A stretch of 64,000 bases of DNA. Source: Anabaena catenula FACHB-362. Its GTDB lineage: Bacteria > Cyanobacteriota > Cyanobacteriia > Cyanobacteriales > Nostocaceae. Positions 17,388-26,898 of this stretch are shown here, one piece after another; position 1 is the stretch's first letter, and the number at the start of each line of letters is the position of its first letter. The notes beneath the pieces were generated by a model. That model was not told the DNA's origin. It saw only the letters and a program-made list of their open reading frames with translations, and ran no database searches. The stretch lies in contig NZ_JACJTQ010000011.1 in the NCBI RefSeq assembly GCF_014698735.1, positions 1-64,000 of the forward strand, read 5' to 3'. The translations under genes and the position numbers were made by a program.

Positions 17388-18137
17388 ATGAATTTGAAAG
17401 TATTATTTTTCACATCCAAGCTACTCGATTTCAGTGGATTAATTCAAAATGCCTCATTCAAAAAAATCATCCTGTGGATGCTGGAAATTCAAGAACGATT
17501 AAAACATACTCAACAAAATAACTCATATCAACAGTATTTAATGAATGTCATACCAAGACTTGAGAATAATTCCATTGAAACCAGTCTATCTGCAATTAAT
17601 GATTTAGAGCGTCTCGCCAAAATCCAACCGCAATACCACTGGATAATTATGGATATGCTGACTCATTTTGTAAGAAATCAAGCTCCCATTATTGCCCCAG
17701 AAGAACAGATGATTAATTCTTCTACAAACATCGAGCAAGTGATTCAAGCAGCTATTACCGTGATAGGGAGGAGAGATATCACAAAAGACCCAGAAAATGA
17801 GCAGATTGACTTAAGTTATGCAAACTTGAGGGGGGTAAATTTGTCAGGTGCAAACCTAGGAAAAACTAACCTTTATCAAGCTAATTTATCGAATGCAAAT
17901 CTTGCTGGTGCAAATTTAGAAGGGGCAATCCTCAGTGCAGCAAATCTTTCTGGTGCAAACCTCAATTTAGCCAATCTGTCTGAGGCAATTCTCAGTGCAG
18001 CAAATCTCAACGGTGCGAATCTCTCTGGTGCTAACTTGCATCGAGCTAATTTGTATTTAGCTAGTTTACAAAATGCAATTTTGAATGATACCATTCTTAA
18101 TGGTGCAAACCTGAGAGAAGCTAAGTTTAATTTTTAA
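17388..18137 (+). CDS. Pentapeptide-repeat protein
   Basis: A 249-aa protein. Residues 1-120 are helical and contain a domain (LERLAKIQPQYHWIIMDML, then TVIGRRD) that also occurs in the next gene. Residues 137-247 are about 22 tandem pentapeptides of A(N/D)LSG type (SGANLGKTNLYQANL and so on), predicted to form a right-handed quadrilateral beta helix. No transmembrane segment precedes them. Such proteins are common in cyanobacteria and mostly of unknown function; some are DNA mimics. It looks like a shortened paralogue of the 496-aa protein 540 bp downstream, without that protein's membrane anchor. Confidence 0.85.
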   Translation: MNLKVLFFTSKLLDFSGLIQNASFKKIILWMLEIQERLKHTQQNNSYQQYLMNVIPRLENNSIETSLSAINDLERLAKIQPQYHWIIMDMLTHFVRNQAPIIAPEEQMINSSTNIEQVIQAAITVIGRRDITKDPENEQIDLSYANLRGVNLSGANLGKTNLYQANLSNANLAGANLEGAILSAANLSGANLNLANLSEAILSAANLNGANLSGANLHRANLYLASLQNAILNDTILNGANLREAKFNF

Positions 18138-18678
18138 GAAATAATATATACCAGGTTGTTAAAATTTTGCCATTAGCATCTTACAATTAAAATTTTTGCT
18201 TTCCAGCTATTGACATCTACTCCTATATAGGAGTAGATATATAATTATCCGTCAGGAATTATGAACACCTATTTGATAGCAGATTTTGGGTTAAGAAGTG
18301 GTTTGGTGATTTATCTGTATCTGTAGCATCAGCGTTATCAGTTAATTACCCCTTCTAACCCTACCGACAAGGTGTTCACAACCTCAGCAAGAATCTCTAT
18401 ATAGAAAGATATTGTAACTATTCAGACGCTGAGAAAATTTTTTACAGAGTATAGTTATTTTCACTATCACGAATTAGTACCAAAGTTAATCCTGAGTTAA
18501 TTAATTCCTATTCTGACATCAAGTCCGGTTAATTGCTGATCAAAAAACTCTCCGTGTACCCCTGTCACTGCGCGGTTCCCTAATTATAAGTATTCAAGCA
18601 AACACGATATTACATATCCAACTTTGAAGCTAAATGCTATACTGTTTTTTTCAATCATCTCAGTAATAACTCATTATT
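18138..18678. other. Intergenic region with one perfect palindrome
   Basis: A 541-bp spacer between the two pentapeptide-protein genes. Apart from the 24-bp palindrome at 18215-18238 I see no repeat, ORF or RNA gene. It is unusually long for two paralogous same-strand genes. Confidence 0.3.
18215..18238. promoter_or_regulatory. 24-bp perfect palindrome, possible operator
   Basis: ATCTACTCCTAT is followed immediately by its exact reverse complement. TTGACA (18210-18215) abuts its left side and TATAAT (18240-18245) its right side. The 24-nt spacing is too long for a standard sigma-70 promoter but would fit an operator that needs DNA distortion, as with MerR-type regulators at a lesser spacing. 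It might also be a simple transcription-stop stem for the upstream gene, but no T-run follows. Confidence 0.45.
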
Positions 18679-20169
18679 GTGAAGCATCTTTCTGGTATGT
18701 CTGCTAAAAAGACAGACGCAACTTTGAATTGGTTTATCACCATCATAGTTATCGTTGCTATGTCCTTGATACTGATTGTCTTCGCATCTACTAATATTGA
18801 TAAGTTATCACTTCCGCAGCGAATAGCTGATAGAAATCAAGCATTAACTACAACTGCAATAGTTTTTCTTGGTTTAGCTGTCATGCTTAATGCTTATTAC
18901 GCAGCCAAGCGGAATCAAACAATGCAAAAAAGTGCCATTACAGCGGAAAAAACCCTAGAAATTGGCATTGAAAATACCAAACTCACCCAAGAAAGATTAA
19001 TTACTGAACGCTTTATTGGCGGAATTGCCCAGTTAGGACATGACAAAGTTGAAACGCGGACTGGTGCAATTTATGCATTAGAAAGAATTGCTCAGGATTT
19101 CCCTCAAGAACATTGGACAATTATGGAAATTCTCACTGCTTTTGTCCGCGAAAATGCACCCATACAAGTAGAGAGAAAACAACAAAAACCAGAAGATTTC
19201 ATGGCTATTGATTTAGGTCAACATCGAGATAGAGTACGTCGTCAACAATCAGTAGATTCTTATATTCCATCAGAAACTTTCAAACTTCGCACCGATATTC
19301 AAGCGGCTTTAACTGTTATTGGTAGACGAAATTTTCAGCAAGACCGAGAAAATCAAAAGCTGGATTTAAGTAATACTAATATCAGGCGGGTAAACTTAGC
19401 TGGTGCAAAATTGCAACGGGTAGATTTGCGAGGTTCTGATTTATCTGGAGCCAATTTACGGGAAGTAGATTTAAGTGAAGCAGAATTGGATGGAGCTAAA
19501 CTTATAGGGTCGATTCTCTATGAAGCTAACTTATTTAAAGCTAGTTTGCGAGGAGCGAATTTGAGCCGTTCCAACCTCAATTTGGCTAACTTATATGCAG
19601 TCAACCTACTTTCAGCTAATTTGTTTGGTGCAAGTTTGCGTTCAGCTAATTTACAAGCTGCAAACTTATATAAAGCTAATTTACAACAAGCAAACTTGAA
19701 AGCTGCAAACCTTTCTAGTGCTAAGTTGTTTTTGGCTAACTTGCAAGGTGCAAAGTTAGGGAAAACTAATTTACATTTAGCTGGTTTAATTGCGGCTAAT
19801 TTGCAAGGTGCAAATCTTAATGGTGCAAATCTGCAAGGTGCAAATTTAAATTCTGCTAAATTACAAGAAACAGATATCTATTTTGCTAATCTCAGTCAAG
19901 CTAGTTTGACAGAAGCAGATTTGCAACAAGCTAATCTCATGGGAGCTAATCTTTGTGGGGCTATTCTTGATCAAGCTGACTTGTCTTGGGCGAATTTGAT
20001 GGGTGCTAATTTATCTGGCGCTCAACTTTGTGATGTTAATCTCACTGGGGCGATTTTGACTGGTGCAAAAAACTTAGAATCAGAACAGATAATCATGACA
20101 TTGGGCGATTACACGACTCGTCTCCCTGATTATATCGAACCCCCAGCTAGTTGGCGACAATCTAGTTAA
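18679..20169 (+). CDS. Membrane-anchored pentapeptide-repeat protein
   Basis: A 496-aa protein from a GTG start (an ATG six codons later is a plausible alternative). Two transmembrane helices are predicted at about residues 17-37 and 55-73. A helical domain follows (RTGAIYALERIAQDFPQEHWTIMEIL...AFVRENAP, and AALTVIGRRN), then about 45 pentapeptides (roughly 225-460) of ANLxG type, making a long beta helix on the cytoplasmic side. The non-repeat domain matches the preceding gene, so they are paralogues. The stop is preceded by a short non-repeat tail. Function unknown; scaffold or sensor roles are possible. Confidence 0.85.
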   Translation: MKHLSGMSAKKTDATLNWFITIIVIVAMSLILIVFASTNIDKLSLPQRIADRNQALTTTAIVFLGLAVMLNAYYAAKRNQTMQKSAITAEKTLEIGIENTKLTQERLITERFIGGIAQLGHDKVETRTGAIYALERIAQDFPQEHWTIMEILTAFVRENAPIQVERKQQKPEDFMAIDLGQHRDRVRRQQSVDSYIPSETFKLRTDIQAALTVIGRRNFQQDRENQKLDLSNTNIRRVNLAGAKLQRVDLRGSDLSGANLREVDLSEAELDGAKLIGSILYEANLFKASLRGANLSRSNLNLANLYAVNLLSANLFGASLRSANLQAANLYKANLQQANLKAANLSSAKLFLANLQGAKLGKTNLHLAGLIAANLQGANLNGANLQGANLNSAKLQETDIYFANLSQASLTEADLQQANLMGANLCGAILDQADLSWANLMGANLSGAQLCDVNLTGAILTGAKNLESEQIIMTLGDYTTRLPDYIEPPASWRQSS

Positions 20170-20553
20170 TTTATAGTTATCACTGTTGCTAATTTGGGTG
20201 TATTCTACTGTTTAAGGCAGGAGGGAAGAGTGTTTTAGCCTAATTCCTATTCTTGGATCTATTTACCTTTATTTTTACCATGCTACTCACTTACATTTTT
20301 TGAACTACTAAATTTGAGTTTTGTTTTATTATATAAAGCTCTTAATTAAGTTATTAAATCATGACTTAGCAATTGTCATGATTGCTTGTTTTAAATTTAC
20401 TGAATTCGTAATCAAATTAGCTTTTTATATTAGTCAATTCATAGTAACTTCAGATAAACACTAATAACTCGCAGTTTCCAGCTTTTGCTAGACAAAGGTT
20501 TGAAAATATCAGGCTGTTACAAAAAGACTACTATTTGTGAGGTTAAAATTATC
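20170..20553. other. Intergenic region
   Basis: A 384-bp AT-rich region ahead of the subtilase gene. It includes a small dyad (catgacttagcaattgtcatg, 20359-20379). No gene or clear promoter was recognised. Confidence 0.3.
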
Positions 20554-22017
20554 ATGACATTTGATATTACTAATAATTTTTCCTCCAAAAAGGAATTCAA
20601 TTTTACTCCTATTTCCCCAATTGATACCTTTAATACGCCGGCTGACAATAGCTTAAGTTGGGGTAATCGTAGCAGTTTGCCGAAAGAGGAAACAACAGAA
20701 ACTATTGCCACAACTAATAGCTATAATTCCAATAATGGCTATGGCTTAGTAGATGCCGGCAAAGCAGTAAGTGGAGCCGCTGGTGAAAGTCCTTATGCAG
20801 ACGCTCCTGATTTGGGTGGAAATAATTGGGGTGCAGATTTGGTAAATGCTCCAGCAGCTTGGGAACATGGACACACAGGACAGGGTATTATTGTTGCGAT
20901 TTTAGATACTGGAGTTGACTACAACCATGAAGATTTAAAAAACAATATTTGGACAAATAATAAAGAAGTTGCTGGTAATGGTATAGATGATGATGGCAAC
21001 GGCTATATTGATGATTTTCAAGGTTGGAGCTTTGATAGTAGCAGCAATAATGTTTTAGATGATAATGGTCATGGAACTCATGTTTCTGGTACTATTGCTG
21101 GGGAAAATAACGGTATTGGTGTGACTGGTATTGCCTATAATTCCAAAATTATGCCAGTCAAAGTTTTAGATAAAAATGGCTCAGGTTCTTATTCAAATAT
21201 TGCTAATGGTATCTATTATGCTGTCAATAATGGGGCTAATGTAATTAACCTGAGTTTAGGAGGTAATTCTTCTAATGACGACCTTAAATCAGCTATTGAA
21301 TATGCCAGCAGCAAAGGTGTAATTGTTGTTATGGCCGCAGGAAATAATGGCGACTCTACACCATCTTATCCTGCCCGCTATGCCTACAATTCAGGAATTG
21401 CTGTGGGTGCAGTAGACAGAAATAATAACTTCACTGACTTCTCTAACCGTTCTGGTTCTCAAGAAATTAAATACGTTACTGCTCCAGGTAAAGATATTTA
21501 CTCTACAGTCCCAAATAATCAATATACTACTTATGATGGCACTTCTATGGCAGCCCCTCATGTTGCTGGGGTAGTGGCTCTTATACTCAGCGCTAACCGC
21601 AGCTTAAGTGATAGTCAAGTACGGGAAATTATCACGAGTACGGCAAACAATACTACACCAACTCCAGAGCCTAGTCAGCCTTCAAATCCATCTCCTTCTC
21701 TGCCGTTTCCATTTCCTATTGACTTATTACCTTTTCGTCTAGATATGATAGGTTCACTACTACCAAATATAGGCTCACTATTTCCCTTCGGTTCACAAGG
21801 GCAATCAACTATCCAATTACCGCAGGTTGTTCTTTCTGTTGGTGAAAAGAGTTTAGAATTACGGTTTCGTGATGCTGGTACGGGAACGCAAAAGATAGCA
21901 AATTTCAGTTATTACGGTGAGAATAATGATCAATGGGAATTGCGTTATTATGACAGCACTGGGGTTAAATACACTATTGCTGAGAATGGTGAGAGTGATA
22001 TGGAAAAAATAGTATAG
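20554..22017 (+). CDS. Subtilisin-like serine protease (S8 family)
   Basis: A 487-aa subtilase. The triad is complete: Asp118 in AILDTGVDYNHED, His173 in NGHGTHVSGT and Ser331 in DGTSMAAPHVAG; the oxyanion Asn lies in MAAGNNGD (about 264). Asp/Asn-rich loops (NGIDDDGNGYIDDF) look calcium-binding, as in the cyanobacterial calcium-dependent protease PrcA. The first about 90 residues have no classical signal peptide and could be a propeptide. A Pro/Ser linker (about 370-390) leads to a C-terminal beta-rich tail of about 90 aa. The frame continues 23 codons upstream to a TTG, but the ATG preceded by gagg was chosen. Confidence 0.9.
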   Translation: MTFDITNNFSSKKEFNFTPISPIDTFNTPADNSLSWGNRSSLPKEETTETIATTNSYNSNNGYGLVDAGKAVSGAAGESPYADAPDLGGNNWGADLVNAPAAWEHGHTGQGIIVAILDTGVDYNHEDLKNNIWTNNKEVAGNGIDDDGNGYIDDFQGWSFDSSSNNVLDDNGHGTHVSGTIAGENNGIGVTGIAYNSKIMPVKVLDKNGSGSYSNIANGIYYAVNNGANVINLSLGGNSSNDDLKSAIEYASSKGVIVVMAAGNNGDSTPSYPARYAYNSGIAVGAVDRNNNFTDFSNRSGSQEIKYVTAPGKDIYSTVPNNQYTTYDGTSMAAPHVAGVVALILSANRSLSDSQVREIITSTANNTTPTPEPSQPSNPSPSLPFPFPIDLLPFRLDMIGSLLPNIGSLFPFGSQGQSTIQLPQVVLSVGEKSLELRFRDAGTGTQKIANFSYYGENNDQWELRYYDSTGVKYTIAENGESDMEKIV

Positions 22018-22320
22018 TAAACAAGTTTTCATCTATTGAAACCATGCTGTAGAGACGTTAGCTGAAATGTCTCTATAGAGGGTTTAATTTATTTTATTTG
22101 GTTCTCGATTGAGTGATGTACAAAAACCCCACCCCCAACCCCCTCCCCGCAAGCGATGAGGGGACTATGATGTACCTCATGTGATTAGGAAACGCTATAT
22201 TTGGTTAGTTTATCTGAAAATAGTTGTTAGTTTTTTATATATAAACAAATTGGACAAAAATAGCATTCTTGCCGATAATGACATAGAGGGTAATTTGTCG
22301 GCAAAAGTGTAAATTTACTA
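22018..22320. other. Intergenic region with hairpin
   Basis: TAGAGAC and GTCTCTA (about 22051-22077) form a 7-bp stem downstream of the subtilase gene and may serve as its terminator; the same gtctct word recurs elsewhere in the window. Next come CCCCACCCCCAACCCCC and an AT-rich stretch leading to the hydrolase gene. No ORF. Confidence 0.4.
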
Positions 22321-23499
22321 ATGACATCTATAATATTTATTCACGGCACTGGGGTAAGAAAAGCGGAATATAACGAAACGTTGAAGTTAATTGAGCAAAA
22401 GCTACTTAGCCAACGTTCTGATTTAACAGTGCTTCCTTGTTTATGGGGTGACACTTTAGGGATAAAGTTAAATGCTCAAGGTGCATCTATTCCTTTGTAT
22501 GATGCCACACTGGCGTTAGGTGATGAAGAAGAAAACGCAGAAATTATCCTTTGGCAACAATTGTATCGTGACCCTTTGTATGAGTTGCGGGTGTTGTCAC
22601 TCAAGCCAGTAGAAGGAAGTGTAAATCCTTTTGGTGAACAACCGAGCGATCGCATACAATCAGTTTTAACAAGCTACAATCCCACGCCAGAACTACAAAC
22701 ACAACTAGCAGCAGCGGGAATTAGTGAGGAATTTGTCGTAGCTTTAGCAAAAGTTACTCAGAGTGAATCCTACAACCTCGCTTTGCTAACAGCAGCAGAT
22801 TCCCTTTATGATTTGTGTTTAGCGATATCAAGAGCGATAATTGCTCAGGCAATATTTGACAGTCAGGAAGAAGACAAGTATCCGCTAATACTTACTGATG
22901 CAGATTTGCGGGATAAGTTAGTTGAAAGCCTGACTCTGACTTTAACAGAACCAGAATTAGGGTTAGGGAATTGGACATTACAAAAAATTGCCCAACTTGC
23001 ACAACCAATTGGTACTAATTGGGTAAAACGCCGACGTGGTGCAATTACCAATTCAGTATCGCCTATGCCTGGAGATATTTTGCTATATCAAGCCAGGGGT
23101 GAAAAAATTCGCGCTTTTATTCGGGAAACAATAGCCAAGGCTGAACCACCAGTAGTTTTAATCTGTCACAGTTTAGGTGGTATCGCTTGTGTTGACTTGC
23201 TGGTGAAAGAGAAATTACCGCAGGTGGAATTATTAATTACAGTTGGTTCTCAAGCGCCGTTTTTATATGAAATTAACGCTTTACCCAGTTTAGAATTTGG
23301 TCAACCTTTACCCGCACATTTCCCACAGTGGCTGAATATTTATGATTTACGGGATTTTCTCAGTTATACTGGTGCTAATGTTTTCCCGAATCAAGTGCAA
23401 GATGTACTGGTAGATAATAAACAACCATTTCCCCAAGCACATGGCGCATATTGGACAAATACCTCCACTTGGAAAGCGATAATTCCCAGACTACCATGA
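22321..23499 (+). CDS. Alpha/beta-hydrolase (lipase/esterase-like), operon with caspase-NB-ARC
   Basis: A 392-aa alpha/beta-hydrolase. The N-terminal strand and oxyanion motif IFIHGTGV are at residues 5-12; the nucleophile elbow is ICHSLGG with Ser284; Asp342 or Asp345 (IYDLRDF) and His374 (AHGAYW) complete a plausible triad. A long insertion of about 200 aa between the first strand and the elbow is Leu-rich and partly helical, possibly a lid. The substrate cannot be read; phospholipid or ester hydrolysis is inferred from family. There is no signal peptide. Its stop overlaps the start of the caspase gene (ATGA), so the two are translationally coupled and probably work together. Confidence 0.8.
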   Translation: MTSIIFIHGTGVRKAEYNETLKLIEQKLLSQRSDLTVLPCLWGDTLGIKLNAQGASIPLYDATLALGDEEENAEIILWQQLYRDPLYELRVLSLKPVEGSVNPFGEQPSDRIQSVLTSYNPTPELQTQLAAAGISEEFVVALAKVTQSESYNLALLTAADSLYDLCLAISRAIIAQAIFDSQEEDKYPLILTDADLRDKLVESLTLTLTEPELGLGNWTLQKIAQLAQPIGTNWVKRRRGAITNSVSPMPGDILLYQARGEKIRAFIRETIAKAEPPVVLICHSLGGIACVDLLVKEKLPQVELLITVGSQAPFLYEINALPSLEFGQPLPAHFPQWLNIYDLRDFLSYTGANVFPNQVQDVLVDNKQPFPQAHGAYWTNTSTWKAIIPRLP

Positions 23500-26400
23500 T
23501 GAATTTTACCGCTAAACCAGAGCGGACTTATGCTCTAGTTGTTGGCATAGAGAAGTATCAAAATCCAGATTTTAATGTTAAGAACGGTGGGGGACCAGCC
23601 ATTGACGCGCTGAAATTTTATACTTGGTTAATTCAGTGCGGTGTACCAAGGGATAATATTTGTTTGTGTTTATCTTATTTAGAAGAAAATAAGCATTTAT
23701 TTTCTACCTTAAACGCACAAAATAATCATCCTACTGAGGCTAATATTGATAAACTCATTACAGAATTTTTATTACCAAAAGAAGGCGATTTAATTTACAT
23801 TTTTTGGGCAGGACATGGTTTAATTGATTTTGAAAGAACTCGCAGATTATTATGTGCTGATGCTGTAAATGATAATTGGCGAAATATAGATTTTAAATCC
23901 TTACAGGATTTTCTAAATTCAAGGTCTAAAATCCAACAACATATCTATATTATTGATGCTTGTGCTAATTACATTCGAGAGTCTCAAAGAAATGAATTAA
24001 TTGATATTGGAGGTAAGACCTTTCCAAGAGGAGACCGGAAACCCGATATTAAGCAATTTATTTTACTAGCTACAAGAGAGGGAGAAAAAGCTATAGTTAA
24101 TTCCCCAGAAAAAACAGGGTATTTTTCCCAAGCCGTCAGGGAAGCTTTAGGACAAGAACCGCCAGATATTTGGCCTCCCGATATGCTGAGTGTAGCTGAT
24201 AAAGTTAAACAGCAATTTGCAAGTTTAAATAAACAACAAGTAACAACACAATTACCAACATATTATTTCTATCAAACTGGGGATGGTGATAGGTATAGTG
24301 AAAATCCGTTTAAAAAGTCAATTACTCCCCAAAATCTTCCCCGCAGTAGTGTAATTAAATTTGTGGGACGAGAAACAGCACTGACAGACTTGCACGAAAA
24401 ATTACAACAAAAAGAACGAGTTGCAATTACCGCTATTGCTGGTATGGGTGGTGTAGGTAAAACCGAATTAGCCTTGCAATATGCCTCACATTATTGGGAA
24501 CAAGGAACATATCCCGGTGGTGTTTGTTGGTTACGAGCAAGAGATGAGAATATCGGTGAACAAATTGTTAATTTTGCTCAAAACAATTTAGGTTTAAAGA
24601 TTCCTGAACATATTAAAGGTTTAGATAATCAAGTAAGTTGGTGTTGGCAAAATTGGCACGAGGGGAATGTTTTAATTGTATTAGATGATGTTAATAACTA
24701 TGGACATATTAAATCTTATCTTCCTTCAGTAAATCCTCATTTCCGAGTGTTGATAACTACACAATTACAATTATTGCAATCTAATCAAAGGATAGAGTTA
24801 AAAGTATTAGAACTAGATACAGCCCTTATTTTATTAGAGTCATTTATTACTAAAGAAAGAATACAAAATGAATACAGTATTGCTAAAAAAATCTGTCAAT
24901 TTTTAGGTTGCTTACCATTAGGCTTGGAGTTAGTAGGACGCTACCTGGAACGCAAACCATATTTATCCCTGGCAGAAATGTTACAACGTTTAGAAGCAAA
25001 AGGTCTGAAGCAACAAGCATTACAAAAATCAGAAAATTTAACTTCAGATATGAGGTATGAATTGGGAGTCGCGGCTGCTTTTGATTTGAGTTGGCAAGAA
25101 TTAAATTCTACAGCCAAGGAGTTAAGTTTATTTTTGTGTATATTTGATTTAGTACCTATTTATTGGCAGTTGATAGAGCAGTGTTTTCCTGAGCAAGATC
25201 CAGAAAATTTAGAAGAAGCTAGAGATGAATTTCTAGTATATCTACATTTACTGCAACGTGAAGGAAAAGAGACTTATAAACTCCATGAATTAATTAGAGA
25301 GTTTTTTCAAAGTAAATTAGTTGAATTAACACAGACTAATTTAATGGAAGCAGTAGCTTTAAAAATTGGGTATATTGCAACTAAAAATACTATCTGTATT
25401 ACCGAGATTTTACAAAAAGGATTATTAAATTGGAACTTTCCTCCAACTTCACCATTATCAGCATTAGAATGGGGAAAGCAAGTTTATATAGCCAGTCAAT
25501 CTTGGTGTAATGGACTAGATAAATTAGCCAAATTATTAATGCCTCTAAGAGTAGATGGTAATTTACCAGTTTTAGGTGTTGCTTTGGTTGAAAAAAATAG
25601 CAGCAGTTTCATAGATAATCTGATCAATAAGCTACCTAATTCTGGTGCTATTCTCTCTGAACAAATATTAATAAATAATCCAAATCGATTTTCCCTTGTA
25701 ACAGGTTGGTATTTTGGAGATAATATTCAAGAAAATATTGTTGAATTACCTTCAGAAGCTACCAAAATTGTTGACTATAATTATACTTGTGATTTTTCAG
25801 ATATAAATGCACTTTTTGAATTAGGTTGGAGTCATTTTCAATCTCGATCATCCTTGATTAAACCCAATGTATCTACCGCTTGGCAGTATACTTTTGATTA
25901 TATTATTGAGAAATTATCAAAATTGTTACAAGAACGTTCGCTTCCTGTTTCATCAGGATATCTTTCTCTTGAAGCTAGTTGGCACGCAGCTATTTATTTA
26001 ACTCGGAAACATCTAATAAACTCCTACCCATACCGAAATGAATATTATGATCCAATTGCTTTAGACGAGATTGAAAACTGCTTATCTAAAGTTAATCAAA
26101 ACCAGTTTTCCTCAATGAATAAACACTATTTAAACCAGTTAAGAATTGAGATAGAAGCTTGTAGTGATAAAGGTCAAACTCATTTAATTTTTTCTCCTTC
26201 TATTCAAGTATATAAAAGTCGCTCTAATATTTCTGATGAAATCTTATTAAATTATACAACAGAAATTTTTCAGCAATCAATTGAAAGTTATGAGCAATTA
26301 GTTAATTCTTTATTTATCAAATTTGTTCCAAAATTAAAGTTAGCATCAATTTTACCTGCTCGACTTGTTGGTTATATTGTTCCACCTAAAAATTCTGCTG

Positions 26401-26681
26401 ATTCAATTAGTATGAGTTGGCATTGGGAATCTTTATCTAAAAATCAAAAAAGTTATGTAGATTTTAAATTAATTGAAAATGAGAGTTCTCTACCCTCTTC
26501 ATTTTCGCAAACTGCTCTATTTCCTCAAGGACTTAAAGAAACTCCATTTCATCGATTTACATGGCTAGGGACTAACCCTGTAACTGAACGAGTATATCAA
26601 TGGCTGTGGGAAGATTTTAAAAAAATAGGATGGGTTAAAGGCGATCGCTTAAACAATGCAGGGTTTCCTTACTGGAGATGA
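23496..26681 (+). CDS. Caspase-like (C14) - NB-ARC STAND protein
   Basis: A 1061-aa protein. Residues 10-260 are a metacaspase-like peptidase: YALVVGIEKY at the start, catalytic His107 in WAGHGL and Cys156 in IIDACAN. The NB-ARC domain has VGRE (about 290), Walker A GMGGVGKT (316-323), Walker B VLIVLDD (392-398), the sensor strand RVLITTQ, and GCLPLGLEL (about 471-479). A winged-helix part (EFLVYLHLLQREG...YKLHELIREFF) follows. The last about 400 residues are not TPR, WD40 or LRR repeats; I do not recognise the domain, which should be the sensor. The layout matches NLR-like bacterial death or defence proteins. The ATG at 23496 (or 23499) overlapping the hydrolase stop was chosen as start. Confidence 0.85.
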   Translation: MMNFTAKPERTYALVVGIEKYQNPDFNVKNGGGPAIDALKFYTWLIQCGVPRDNICLCLSYLEENKHLFSTLNAQNNHPTEANIDKLITEFLLPKEGDLIYIFWAGHGLIDFERTRRLLCADAVNDNWRNIDFKSLQDFLNSRSKIQQHIYIIDACANYIRESQRNELIDIGGKTFPRGDRKPDIKQFILLATREGEKAIVNSPEKTGYFSQAVREALGQEPPDIWPPDMLSVADKVKQQFASLNKQQVTTQLPTYYFYQTGDGDRYSENPFKKSITPQNLPRSSVIKFVGRETALTDLHEKLQQKERVAITAIAGMGGVGKTELALQYASHYWEQGTYPGGVCWLRARDENIGEQIVNFAQNNLGLKIPEHIKGLDNQVSWCWQNWHEGNVLIVLDDVNNYGHIKSYLPSVNPHFRVLITTQLQLLQSNQRIELKVLELDTALILLESFITKERIQNEYSIAKKICQFLGCLPLGLELVGRYLERKPYLSLAEMLQRLEAKGLKQQALQKSENLTSDMRYELGVAAAFDLSWQELNSTAKELSLFLCIFDLVPIYWQLIEQCFPEQDPENLEEARDEFLVYLHLLQREGKETYKLHELIREFFQSKLVELTQTNLMEAVALKIGYIATKNTICITEILQKGLLNWNFPPTSPLSALEWGKQVYIASQSWCNGLDKLAKLLMPLRVDGNLPVLGVALVEKNSSSFIDNLINKLPNSGAILSEQILINNPNRFSLVTGWYFGDNIQENIVELPSEATKIVDYNYTCDFSDINALFELGWSHFQSRSSLIKPNVSTAWQYTFDYIIEKLSKLLQERSLPVSSGYLSLEASWHAAIYLTRKHLINSYPYRNEYYDPIALDEIENCLSKVNQNQFSSMNKHYLNQLRIEIEACSDKGQTHLIFSPSIQVYKSRSNISDEILLNYTTEIFQQSIESYEQLVNSLFIKFVPKLKLASILPARLVGYIVPPKNSADSISMSWHWESLSKNQKSYVDFKLIENESSLPSSFSQTALFPQGLKETPFHRFTWLGTNPVTERVYQWLWEDFKKIGWVKGDRLNNAGFPYWR

Positions 26682-26898
26682 AGTTATTAAACTTATCAAG
26701 TACATTTACAATAGCCCAATATGATAACTCTTTTCCATTACTCTAGGCAAAAGAAAATTTTCTGTTAATGATAAATATGTAGTGAAATTAGAACGAGATA
26801 TCAAAGCTTACAGACTCTAAAATCACTACTTATATACCATTACCGTTTACCAGTAATTTATTCCCTAGCCCAGGTAACTAAAATCATCTATACTCTAA

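Noticed and set aside
17876-18094. Antisense frame over the pentapeptide repeat
   Set aside because: The regular Ala/Leu/Arg pattern is the reverse complement of the pentapeptide codons.
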